DNA from: Kitasatospora phosalacinea
Lineage (GTDB): Bacteria > Actinomycetota > Actinomycetes > Streptomycetales > Streptomycetaceae
Reading direction: 5' to 3'
DNA length: 64,000 nucleotides
Assembly (NCBI RefSeq): GCF_000717185.1
Contig: NZ_JNYE01000015.1
Coordinates: 1 to 64,000, forward strand
The notes under the pieces are model-generated. The model made no database searches. It had not been told where the DNA came from and saw nothing but the letters and a program-made list of their open reading frames with translations. The position numbers and the translations under genes were made by a program. This document shows, in pieces, positions 1 to 10,372 of this stretch (position 1 is the stretch's first letter; each line of letters starts with the position of its first letter).

Positions 1-44
1 AGCCCGGAAAACACCACACTCACAAGCTCGTTGACATCACGCAC
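1..44 (-). CDS. ISL3 family transposase, N-terminal fragment at the window edge
   Basis: From a GTG at 44 the minus strand reads VRDVNELVSVVFSGL and leaves the window. ISL3 transposases of streptomycetes commonly begin with a segment like NELVSVVFSGL, followed by a zinc-binding domain that would lie outside. No good ribosome-binding site is seen before the GTG. Whether the full transposase is intact cannot be judged; only 14 codons are present. Identification rests on recollection of the family N-terminus. Confidence 0.5.
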   Translation of the reverse strand, partial: MRDVNELVSVVFSG

Positions 45-98
45 ACCATGCCAACGACGCCCGTCACCCTTCGTTACCACCGATTACGGGACAGAGCC
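1..98 (-). mobile_element. Terminal end of an ISL3-like insertion sequence (runs off the left edge)
   Basis: The first ~100 bases are clearly poorer in GC than the rest of the window. Read on the minus strand they begin GGCTCTGTCCCGTAA (98 to 84), which looks like an IS terminal inverted repeat, and they lead into a reading frame matching the N-terminus of ISL3-type transposases. The element would lie mostly outside the window and abut the 3' end of the GH8 gene. The other end and any target duplication are not visible, so the boundary at 98 is inferred. Confidence 0.5.
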
Positions 99-180
99 GT
101 TCTTTGTACCGACCCCACGACCACCGAAATCGATCGAGCAACAGCTGCCGGTCGGCTCGCAGTACGAGGGCTTCCCGGTG

Positions 181-2868
<2,688 letters not shown>

Positions 2869-3218
2869 GAGTGGTTCCTCTTCTGGGCGGGTGGGGCCGC
2901 AAGACCGGAGGGTTTGTCCGCAGGGAGCGACGTTGGCGGGCCGGGCTGCAGCTGGCCCGGTGCCGCGGTCTCCCCGTTCGACTCCGCGCGGGAGCATCCG
3001 TCGGCAGGCCGCCGGGGCGACGGCTCAGTGGGGTCCGGTTTCGGATGCTCCGCAGAGGCGAAGGGCTCACCGCGGCGGCCCGAAGGTGGGGGTCCGTCCG
3101 GGCAACTTCCGGTGACAGCAACGCTCTTGGCGCTAAGAGCCGTCTGGGCCGAGGCCCGGCTGAGGAGAGTATGTGGCGGCGATGGAGCCACGTCAATGAA
3201 ATCTGTCGGAGTCGAGGC

Positions 3219-3229
3219 TGAAACTTTTG
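3219..3229. promoter_or_regulatory. Degenerate xylanase-type palindromic box upstream of the GH8 gene
   Basis: TGAAACTTTTG matches the GAAA-C-TTT core of the perfect palindrome at 3519-3529 but is imperfect on the right arm. It lies about 350 bp upstream of the GH8 start codon. It could be a weaker copy of the same operator; no promoter boxes were assigned with certainty nearby. Confidence 0.35.
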
Positions 3230-3518
3230 GTTCCCCCAGTCGCCCCGGCTCTTCCGGAGAGCCTCACCGGCGCCGCAAATCGGGTCTTTCTGGCCGCTTC
3301 GGCCCGCCCGTCCGCTCGCCGGGAGCACGACCCGAACAGGACCGGCGGCAGGCGGATACCCGAACTGCCAGCTGGACGATCCCGGCAGCCGACAGGAGTT
3401 CTGGGCGCCGACGTGCCCGGATGCCCAGCGCCTAGTTCCCGCGACCGCCGACCGGGCCGGCTTGGCTCCCGGGTCGGATGGATCCGGCACCGAGCGCAAA
3501 AGGCTTCAGTCATTGATC

Positions 3519-3529
3519 CGAAACTTTCG
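3519..3529. promoter_or_regulatory. Perfect CGAAA-C-TTTCG palindrome, candidate (hemi)cellulase operator
   Basis: The 11 bases CGAAACTTTCG are a perfect palindrome around a central C. From memory, palindromes of this form occur upstream of several Streptomyces xylanase genes and are bound by a repressor. Here it sits about 650 bp upstream of the GH8 start, beyond a non-coding stretch, so it may once have served a gene that is now lost. Confidence 0.5.
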
Positions 3530-3714
3530 AAATGAGGTGCGGTAGAATTTCGGGTTTCGTGCCCACTTTGGTGGCTTTGGTGATCGTTTCGGCGTGCAGC
3601 GCGGAGCCGTTCGAACTGACGCGGCCGGGCGAACGTGCACTTCACTGCCCGGCACGCTTTCCCCGGTCCCGGTTCCGGTTCCGGAGCCGGAGCCGTGGGC
3701 GATGCCGGGTCGGG

Positions 3715-3865
3715 GGCGAACAGGGCTTTGCCGCGCCGCTCTCGCAGCAGGCGGCGGTGCTTGCCGAAGTCGTAGCCGCGGCCGTCTCGTGCGGAGAGCT
3801 GCCGGGTGAGGTCGGGGGGAGCGCGTCGAGCCAGGTTGCGGCGTGCTCGATCAGCCGGCGGGGAG
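3715..3865 (-). pseudogene. Possible IS5-family transposase relic
   Basis: Minus-strand peptides in two different frames resemble consecutive parts of an IS5-type transposase: LDALPP (about 3830-3813) and, one frame away, [18 protein letters not shown] (about 3780-3727), comparable to the LLDALPP...ADRGYD.. KYRRLLRERG.. region of those enzymes. The pieces need a frameshift to join, and no flanking part is recognisable. If correct, it is a small internal remnant of a dead insertion sequence. Confidence 0.35.
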
Positions 3866-4107
3866 CGGTCCCGCTCCGGGTTCCGCGCGCACCGGCTCGA
3901 GCGCGGCAGGGCAGCTGTCGGTGGCCGGGTGCACGAGCTCGCCGGGCGGCAGGCCGAGCACGGGCACCAGGTGGTGCGGGAGCGGGCCGCCGACGCAGCG
4001 GAGCGGGCGTGCGGCCGGGAGGGGCGTGCTCGGCGGCGAGGAGGTGCTGACCGGGACCGCTGAGCCCACCCTCGCCGCGTGACAACCAACCGCGCGTCCA
4101 CCTTCAC

Positions 4108-4545
4108 GGCGAAGGCCCGGAGGTCCCGGTGGAAGAGGGTGGGCAGCGGGGTGACGCCCGCGCCGAGGAGGCCGTCGACGAGGCGGTCGCAGAAGTCGAG
4201 TCCGGCGGGGTTGGCGGGGCCGCGGCCGGTGGGCTGGACGCGCGACCAGGCGAGCGAGAACCGGCGGGTGTCGAGGCCGAGTTCGCGCATCAGGGCGACG
4301 TCCTCGGCCAGCGGTGGCAGTGGTCGCAGGCGGTGCGGCCGGTGTCGCCGCTCTTCACGGCGCCGGGGCGTTCGCAGAAGGCGTCCCGGACCGAGCGGCC
4401 GCGACCGTCCTCGTCGACGGCGCCCTCGACCTGGTACGCGGCGGTGGAGGCGCCCCACCGGAATCCGGCGGGCGGCGGGCAGGTCGTAGCGGTCCGGCAC
4501 GGCAGCCCTCTGGCGGACGGTCGGCAAAACGCGAGGAGTGCTCAT
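4108..4545 (-). pseudogene. GH1 beta-glucosidase, truncated and frameshifted 5' remnant
   Basis: From an ATG at 4545 the minus strand starts [10 protein letters not shown]. The stretch that should read like the GH1 N-terminus ([25 protein letters not shown], then GDTG-ACDH) is out of frame, and the original frame returns at [21 protein letters not shown], followed by [18 protein letters not shown] and [11 protein letters not shown]. Family-1 beta-glucosidases continue from this point (LFHWDLPQAL) for another 300 or more residues; here homology stops at about 4108. The remnant has about one third of the gene with at least two compensating frame changes and no catalytic glutamates. It once probably worked with the neighbouring secreted glycanase by hydrolysing imported disaccharides. 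Confidence 0.75.
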
Positions 4546-4584
4546 GTTAGTGTCGCGGTGCCGGAACCCCCGGGGCGCCGCCGC

Positions 4585-4622
4585 TCGGATCGCGGACCTC
4601 CGTTCGGATCGCGGACCGCCGT
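4585..4622. repeat. 19-bp tandem duplication upstream of the GH1 remnant
   Basis: Two adjacent 19-base units, TCGGATCGCGGACCTCCGT and TCGGATCGCGGACCGCCGT, differ at one base. They lie 40-77 bp upstream of the dead beta-glucosidase start and could be duplicated regulator sites or simple slippage. Confidence 0.6.
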
Positions 4623-4759
4623 TCGGGCCCTGCGGCCGGGGCCGTTCGGCCCTTCCGGCCGTCCGGGGGCGGTGTGGACAGTGACCCCAGGTCAGCGATG
4701 TGTCCGGCCCGCGCGGCGGGCCGATGGGGTGGGCGCGGGCGCCCAGGGAAGGCCGTGCG

Positions 4760-5182
4760 ATGGAATCCGACGAGGTCATGCTGGCTGTCCGGCTCACCAC
4801 CGCGGAGCGGACGCTGCTGCGGTGGCTGGCCCGCGGGCACCGGGGCGACGTGTCCGAGGTGGTCGCGGACGCGCTGCTGGACGTGCTGCCCGCACTGCTC
4901 GCCCGGGACGCGCCGCCCTCCGCCGAGCAGCCGGGCCGGGCCGCCCCGTGCGCGGTGACGGTCTGGCTGCCGCCGGAACTCGCCGACCTGCTCCCGGCCC
5001 TGGCCGCCCGCCTGGCCCCCGGCCTGCCCGCCGCACCCAGCCCCTGCGCCGCGCTGGGCACCGCGCTGCGGCTGTGGCTCCGGCAGGACCCGGCCCGCCT
5101 GGCCGCCGGCCTGCGCGCCATGCACGCGCACCCGCACCCGTCCTCGCACCCGCACCCGCAGGTCCGTCCGCTCGCGGCCTGA
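4760..5182 (+). CDS. Small hypothetical protein with two ribbon-helix-helix-like halves and a His-rich tail
   Basis: A 140-residue protein from an ATG preceded by AGGGAAGG. I do not recognise a named family. The chain looks like two copies of a short strand followed by two helices: VMLAVRLT (6-13) plus helices 14-25 and 30-47, then CAVTVWLP (64-71) plus helices to about 109. That is the layout of ribbon-helix-helix DNA-binding proteins, here possibly fused as a single-chain pseudo-dimer. The tail 121-134 is rich in His and Pro ([12 protein letters not shown]). No neighbour suggests an operon. The DNA-binding role is inference only. Confidence 0.55.
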   Translation: MESDEVMLAVRLTTAERTLLRWLARGHRGDVSEVVADALLDVLPALLARDAPPSAEQPGRAAPCAVTVWLPPELADLLPALAARLAPGLPAAPSPCAALGTALRLWLRQDPARLAAGLRAMHAHPHPSSHPHPQVRPLAA

Positions 5183-5321
5183 ACCGCCCGAGAGGCCCGG
5201 CGGTCCGTCAGGCCCCCTCCCGCCAGGGCCTTTCGGCACGGGGCGGCCGCGGGAGCAGGGCCCTCGGGCCGTCGCAGGCGGGACCATCGGCCCTGGGGCG
5301 GCGGGGCGGCCGCGGACGAAC

Positions 5322-5759
5322 ATGGATCGCCGCCGCTCGCCGGGGGTCGCGCCGCCCCCGGACGCCCCGCCCGCCGAGCGGTCCGGCGCACCCGGGCCCG
5401 AGCGTGCCCCGTCCTCCTCCACCCGCATCGTCCGCGTCAAGTCGCCCGTCCTGGTGTGGTGTTCACCCGACGCGGCGGTCCGCACCCTGGACGCGGTGGA
5501 CTACGACGTCCACCTGTTCACCGACCCGGCCACCGAGACCGCCGTCGTCGTCCACCGCATCGGCCCCACCGGCTACCGCCTCGCCCGCACCCTCCCGGCG
5601 GCCCCGCACCCCGTCCCGCCCCTCACCGACCACCAGGCCGCCACCCGCCTGACCGCCGCCGACCTCCCCCACCTCTTCTACACCAACCCCGCCACCCACC
5701 GCGGCCGCCTCCTCCACCGCCGCCACGACGGCCACCTCGCCCTCCTGACCCCGCCTGAG
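5322..5759 (+). CDS. Tandem HPF/RaiA C-terminal-domain protein without an in-frame stop at its natural end
   Basis: Residues 38-85 (VKSPVLVW ... [19 protein letters not shown]) and 98-145 ([25 protein letters not shown] ... GHLALLTP) each resemble the C-terminal domain of long ribosome hibernation-promoting factors, the part used for 100S ribosome dimerisation. No N-terminal ribosome-binding domain is present. The reading frame does not end after LLTPPE but runs on for hundreds of codons through the antisense of corA; one extra C near 5751-5755 would create a TGA directly after LLTPP. I therefore end it at the last homologous codon. The ATG at 5322 has no clear ribosome-binding site. Either a recent frameshift or a base-call error is likely. 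Confidence 0.55.
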
Positions 5760-5780
5760 AACCGGGCCCGCCAACGTCGG

Positions 5781-6953
5781 CTACAGCCAGTTGCGGCGCT
5801 TGAAGATCAGGTAGAGGCTGACGCAGACCACGCCCATCAGGCCGATCGCGAAGGGGTAGCCGAAGGCCCAGTGGAGTTCCGGCATCTCTTCGAAGTTCAT
5901 GCCGTAGACGGTGCCGATGAGGGTGGGGGCGAAGAGGATGGCGGCCCAGGAGGAGATCTTCTTGATCTCGTCGTTCTGGGCGTGGCCGGCTTCGGCGATT
6001 TGCTTCATCTCCTCGTTCTGGCGCTGGGAGACGAGGGTGGCGTTGACGGTGAGGATGTTCTGGAGCATCTGGCGGAAGCCGTCGACGCGTTCGGCGGCGT
6101 AGGTGGCGTGGTCGGCGACGTCGCGGAGGTAGCGCTGGAGCTCCTCGTCGGTGCCGTACTTCTGGAAGCCGCCCTCGAGGGCGCGGAGGATCTCCAGGAG
6201 GGGGCCGGTGGCGCGCTGGAACTCGATGACTTCGCGGGAGAGTTCGTAGATGCGGCGGGAGACCTGGGGGTCGCCGCCGAAAACCTCGGTCTCGATCTCG
6301 TCGATGTCGTGCTGGAGTCCGGCGATGACGGGGGCGTAGCCGTCGACGACGGCGTCGAGGACGGCGTAGAGGACGGCTTCGGGGCCGAGGGCGAGGAGTT
6401 CGGGGTCGGTTTCGAGGCGGCTGCGGACGGCGGAGATGTCGGGCGACTGGGAGTGCCGGACGGTGAGGACGAAGTCGGGGCCGACGAAGAGGTGGATCTC
6501 GCCGAAGTCGACTTCTTCGACGTCGTCGAGGTAGCGGGCGGCGCGCAGCACGACGAAGAGGGTGTCGCCGTAGCGTTCGAGCTTGGGGCGCTGGTGGGCG
6601 ACGATGGCGTCTTCGAGGGCGAGTTCGTGGAGGTCGAACTTCTCGGCGGCTTCGACGAGTTGGGCTTCGGCGGGGCGGTAGAGGCCGATCCAGGCCATGG
6701 TGCCGGGCTTGCCGGGGAGGTCGCGGTAGATCTCGCTGAGGCCGGCGGGGGTCTCTATCCGGTGGCCGTCGCGGTAGACGGCGGCGTCGACGACGGAGCG
6801 TTCCAGGGAGACGGGTTCGCCGGGGGTGGGGTGCTGTTCGGAGCGCGGGTCCATGGAGTGTTCGGGGGCCGCGGTGCGGTCGGCGGGCCGCGGGGCGGGG
6901 CGGCTGAAGGGTCGCTTGCTCGCGCGCACGGCGCGCACACGCCAGTCGGACAC
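5781..6953 (-). CDS. corA: CorA family magnesium/cobalt transport protein
   Basis: A 390-residue inner-membrane divalent-cation channel. A large N-terminal soluble domain is followed by two C-terminal transmembrane segments. The family signature GMN sits in YGMNFEEMPELHWAFGYPF between them, and the basic C-terminal end KRRNWL closes the chain as in other CorA proteins. The start is GTG at 6953, chosen because GGAGGT lies 7 bases upstream. It converges on the hibernation-factor-like gene, with about 20 bp between the two homologous ends. Transport is expected to be pentameric and gated by bound Mg2+. The promoter region may include the 11-bp repeats at 7166-7198. Confidence 0.95.
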   Translation of the reverse strand: MSDWRVRAVRASKRPFSRPAPRPADRTAAPEHSMDPRSEQHPTPGEPVSLERSVVDAAVYRDGHRIETPAGLSEIYRDLPGKPGTMAWIGLYRPAEAQLVEAAEKFDLHELALEDAIVAHQRPKLERYGDTLFVVLRAARYLDDVEEVDFGEIHLFVGPDFVLTVRHSQSPDISAVRSRLETDPELLALGPEAVLYAVLDAVVDGYAPVIAGLQHDIDEIETEVFGGDPQVSRRIYELSREVIEFQRATGPLLEILRALEGGFQKYGTDEELQRYLRDVADHATYAAERVDGFRQMLQNILTVNATLVSQRQNEEMKQIAEAGHAQNDEIKKISSWAAILFAPTLIGTVYGMNFEEMPELHWAFGYPFAIGLMGVVCVSLYLIFKRRNWL

Positions 6954-7393
6954 GGCGGTACCTCCACGGGTCTGGTGCCGCCGGGCCCGGGGTCGGGTGG
7001 GGAGGGCGGCGGTCCCCGGTGGCGGGTGCGGGTGGCGCCGGTGCGAACGCGGGGGTTCAGCGGGCGGCGCGGTGCGGGCGGTGCCGTCGGGAGCCAGGAG
7101 CGGGTGGGAACTTCCCGGAGCGGGGCCGACTTCGGCCCGGACTACTGCACTCCACTGCTCTCACCTCCTGTACGACTCCTGTGCGACTCCTGCACGACGC
7201 GGACGCCGGGCGTCTCCCGGCCCGCAACGGCTCCGGCATCCCGGCCGCGGCCCAGTCTAGCCCCGCGCGTCGTGCGGCCGTTCCGGCCGCTCGGGGTGCC
7301 ACGCTGGGCGCGGCGGGTCGGCGGGCCGGTCCGTGCGAGGGGCGCCCCGGTGCCCCGCCGCTCCCCCCGAACCCGTGCGAGAAGGAGCCGGCC
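6954..7393. other. 440-bp divergent intergenic region
   Basis: Apart from the three 11-bp repeats nothing gene-like is seen. Long open frames crossing it are GC-driven. It must hold the promoters of the leftward corA and the rightward FAD/Fe-S dehydrogenase. Confidence 0.5.
7166..7198. repeat. Three tandem 11-bp repeats between corA and the FAD/Fe-S gene
   Basis: TCCTGTACGAC, TCCTGTGCGAC and TCCTGCACGAC follow each other without gaps. The 11-base period is one DNA helical turn. They lie about 210 bp upstream of corA and 200 bp upstream of the next rightward gene in an otherwise empty 440-bp divergent region, so they may be regulator binding sites. Confidence 0.6.
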
Positions 7394-10372
7394 GTGCCGC
7401 TCTTCGTCCCGTCCCCGCAACTGCTGCGCCCGGAGCGCCTGTTGGGTTCCCCCGACCGGGTGCCGGACGGGCTGGCCGCCGGTACGCCGGAGCCGTTGCG
7501 GGCCGGGTTGGTGGGGCTGCTGGGCGGGGCGAAGGTGTTGAGCAAGGTCTCGGACCTGGTGAAGTACGCCTCGGATGCGAGCCCGTACCGTTTCGTGCCG
7601 CAGGTGGTGGTGCTGGCGGAGACGGTGGCGGACGTGGCGGCGGTGTTCCGCTACGCGCGGCTCAACGGCCGCACCCTGGTGTTCCGGGCGGCGGGGACGT
7701 CGCTGAACGGGCAGGCGCAGGGCGAGGACATCCTGGTGGACGTCCGCCGGGCGTGGACCGGCGCCCGGTTGCTGCCGGACGGCGTGCACGCCCGGATCGC
7801 GCCGGGCACGACGGTGCTGCGGGCGAACGCGGCGCTGGCCCGGCACGGGCGGCTGCTGGGGCCGGACCCGGCGAGCGGGCGGGTGGCGACGGTGGGCGGG
7901 GTGGTGGCGAACAACGCGTGCGGGATGACGGCTGGCACCACCCGCAACTCGTACCGGCTGCTGTCGGCGGTGACGTTCGTGCTGCCGTCCGGCACCGTGG
8001 TGGACACCGGCGCGGCGGACGCCGACGAGCGGCTGCGGGAGGCCGAACCGGCGCTCTGTGCGGGCCTGTTGGAGCTGAAGCGCGAGGTGGAGGCGGATGC
8101 GGCGCTGGTGGCCCGGATCCGGGCCAAGTACGAGCTGAAGAACACCAACGGGTACCGGCTGGACGCCCTGCTGGACGGGGACACGCCGGTGCGGATCCTG
8201 CGCGGCCTGGTGGTCGGCTCCCAGGGCACGCTCGGCTTCATCGCCGACACGGTGTTCGAGACGGTGCCGCTGGAGCGCCGCACCTCCACGGCGCTGCTGT
8301 TCTTCCCGTCGCTGGCGGACGCGGCGGCGGCCGTGCCGGGCTTCAACGAGCTGGGCGCCCGCGCGGTGGAGCTGATGGACGGCAACACGCTGCGCGCGCT
8401 GGCCTCGGTGCCGGGCGTCCCGGACGACTGGGCCGGGGTGCCGCGCGAGGTGACGGCCCTGCTGGTGGAGTTCCGCGCCCCGGACGACGGGGCGCTGGAC
8501 GGGTACGAGGAGGCCGCCCGGCGCCTCGTCGAACGGCTCGCCCTGGTGCGCCCGGTCGCCTCCGCCAGCAGCGCCTTCACCCGGGACCGGGCCGTCGCCG
8601 CCGCGTACTGGCACGCCCGGGAGGCGTTCGTGACGGCCGTCGGCGGAGCCCGCCCGGCCGGCACCACGCTGATCACCGAGGACTTCGCCGTCCCGCCCGC
8701 CCGACTGGCCGAGGCGTGCACGGCGCTGCTGGAGCTCCAGGCCGCGCACGGCTTCGACGCCGCCGTGTCCGGGCACGCCGCGCACGGCAACCTGCACTTC
8801 CTGCTGACCTTCGACGCCTCCCGCCCCGAGGACGTCCGCCGCTACGCCGCGTTCATGGACGCGTTCTGCACCATGACCGTCGAGCGCTTCGACGGCGCGC
8901 TGAAGGCCGAGCACGCCACCGGGCGCAACCTCGCGCCGTACCTGGCGCTGGAGTGGGGCGAGCAGGCGACCGCGCTGATGTGGCGGATCAAGGAGCTGTT
9001 CGACCCGCACGGCGTCCTCGCCCCGGGGGTGGTGCTCAGCCGCGACCCGGAGATCCACCTCAAGGGCCTCAAGTCGATCCCGCCGGTCGAGGCGGTCGCC
9101 GACCCGTGCATCGAGTGCGGCTTCTGCGAGGCGGTCTGCCCCAGCCACGACCTGACCACCTCGCCGCGCCAGCGGATCGTGCTGCGCCGCGAGATGACCC
9201 GCCAGGACGAGGGCTCGAAGGTGCTGGACGAGCTGCTCGACTCGTACGGCTACGACGCCGTCGACACCTGCGCGGGCGACTCCACCTGCAAGCTGGCCTG
9301 CCCGGTCGGCATCGACAGCGGCGCGCTGATGAAGGACTTCCGGCACCGGCGGCACTCCGCCTTCGAGGAGCGGAACGCCGCGGCGGCCGCCGACCGCTTC
9401 GCCCTGCTGGAGGCCGCCGCCCGCACCGGCCTGGACGCGGCCGCCCACCTGCCCGACCGGCTGCTGGCGGGCGCCACCGGCCTGGCCCGGGCCGCCGTCC
9501 GGCCCGACCTGGTCCCGGCCTGGCTGCCGGAGGTCCCGGCCGGGGCGGCGAAGGCGCTGCCGCCCACCGGGCCGCGGGAGGAGGCCGCGGCCGTCTACTA
9601 CGTGGCCTGCGTGAACCGGATCTTCGACTCCACCGGCGGCGGGGAGCACGCCTCGCTGCCGCAGGCCGTGGTGGACGTCTCCCGGCGGGCCGGGAAGCCG
9701 GTGTGGATCCCGGCCGACCTGCCGGGGACGTGCTGCGCGACCATCTGGCACTCCAAGGGCTACGACGCGGGCAACGCGCTGATGGCCGACCGGATCGTCG
9801 AGCGGGCCTGGGAGTGGACCGGCGGCGGCGCGCTCCCGCTGGTCGTCGACGCCTCCTCGTGCACGCTCGGCATCGCCGAGGAGGTCGTGCCGTACCTGAG
9901 CGACCGGAACCGCGAGCGCCACGCCGCCCTGACCGTCGTCGACTCCACCACCTGGGCGGCCCGCCTGCTCCCCCGCCTGACCGTCACCGCCCCGCTGGCG
10001 AGCGCCGTCCTGCACCCCACCTGCTCGATGCGCCACCTGGACGTGGTCGGCGACCTGACGGCCGTCGCCGGGGCGATCAGCGGCGAGGCGGTGACGCCGG
10101 TGTACGCCGAGTGCTGCGGCTTCGCGGGCGACCGCGGGCTGCTGCACGAGGAGCTGACCGCCTCGGCGACCCGGCACGAGGCCGCCGAGGTCCTCGCCCG
10201 CGACTACGGCGCCCACCTGAGCGCCAACCGGACGTGCGAGATCGGCATGGACCACGCCACCGGCCGCCGCTACCGCTCCGTCCTGATCGCCCTGGAGCAG
10301 GCCACCCGGCCGCCCGGGCCCGGTAATCCCGTGGCACCGACCGCCCCGGACGGGCCACACTCGGGCGCGTGA
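7394..10372 (+). CDS. FAD-binding and Fe-S-binding oxidoreductase (D-lactate/glycolate dehydrogenase type)
   Basis: A 992-residue fusion of a GlcD-like FAD subunit and a GlcF-like iron-sulfur subunit, expected to oxidise a 2-hydroxyacid such as D-lactate and pass electrons to the quinone pool. The GTG at 7394 follows GAAGGAG with good spacing. The FAD-binding PCMH domain contains RAAGTSLNGQAQG; the FAD-oxidase C-terminal domain follows with SGHAAHGNLHF. Two ferredoxin-like clusters come next, CIECGFCEAVCP (near residue 572) and CAGDSTCKLACP (near 626), then two CCG-type motifs, CCATIW (near 780) and CCGFAGD (near 906), typical of heterodisulfide-reductase-like quinone-reducing domains. It overlaps the following HEAT-repeat gene by 4 bases (GTGA), implying translational coupling. 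The exact substrate is not shown by the sequence. Confidence 0.93.
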   Translation: MPLFVPSPQLLRPERLLGSPDRVPDGLAAGTPEPLRAGLVGLLGGAKVLSKVSDLVKYASDASPYRFVPQVVVLAETVADVAAVFRYARLNGRTLVFRAAGTSLNGQAQGEDILVDVRRAWTGARLLPDGVHARIAPGTTVLRANAALARHGRLLGPDPASGRVATVGGVVANNACGMTAGTTRNSYRLLSAVTFVLPSGTVVDTGAADADERLREAEPALCAGLLELKREVEADAALVARIRAKYELKNTNGYRLDALLDGDTPVRILRGLVVGSQGTLGFIADTVFETVPLERRTSTALLFFPSLADAAAAVPGFNELGARAVELMDGNTLRALASVPGVPDDWAGVPREVTALLVEFRAPDDGALDGYEEAARRLVERLALVRPVASASSAFTRDRAVAAAYWHAREAFVTAVGGARPAGTTLITEDFAVPPARLAEACTALLELQAAHGFDAAVSGHAAHGNLHFLLTFDASRPEDVRRYAAFMDAFCTMTVERFDGALKAEHATGRNLAPYLALEWGEQATALMWRIKELFDPHGVLAPGVVLSRDPEIHLKGLKSIPPVEAVADPCIECGFCEAVCPSHDLTTSPRQRIVLRREMTRQDEGSKVLDELLDSYGYDAVDTCAGDSTCKLACPVGIDSGALMKDFRHRRHSAFEERNAAAAADRFALLEAAARTGLDAAAHLPDRLLAGATGLARAAVRPDLVPAWLPEVPAGAAKALPPTGPREEAAAVYYVACVNRIFDSTGGGEHASLPQAVVDVSRRAGKPVWIPADLPGTCCATIWHSKGYDAGNALMADRIVERAWEWTGGGALPLVVDASSCTLGIAEEVVPYLSDRNRERHAALTVVDSTTWAARLLPRLTVTAPLASAVLHPTCSMRHLDVVGDLTAVAGAISGEAVTPVYAECCGFAGDRGLLHEELTASATRHEAAEVLARDYGAHLSANRTCEIGMDHATGRRYRSVLIALEQATRPPGPGNPVAPTAPDGPHSGA

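Larger units (their letters stand above)
2869..3700. other. Long intergenic stretch without a recognisable gene
   Basis: Upstream of the GH8 gene there are about 830 bases in which no frame on either strand shows a convincing ribosome-binding site, family motif or codon-position bias. It holds the GH8 promoter region and the two GAAA-C-TTT boxes. Together with the relics to its right this suggests an area eroded by insertions. Confidence 0.5.

Noticed and set aside
7142..10360. 1072-codon antisense frame over the FAD/Fe-S gene
   Set aside because: The sense strand has intact Fe-S motifs and a ribosome-binding site; the antisense peptide is Gly/Arg/Gln-rich shadow.
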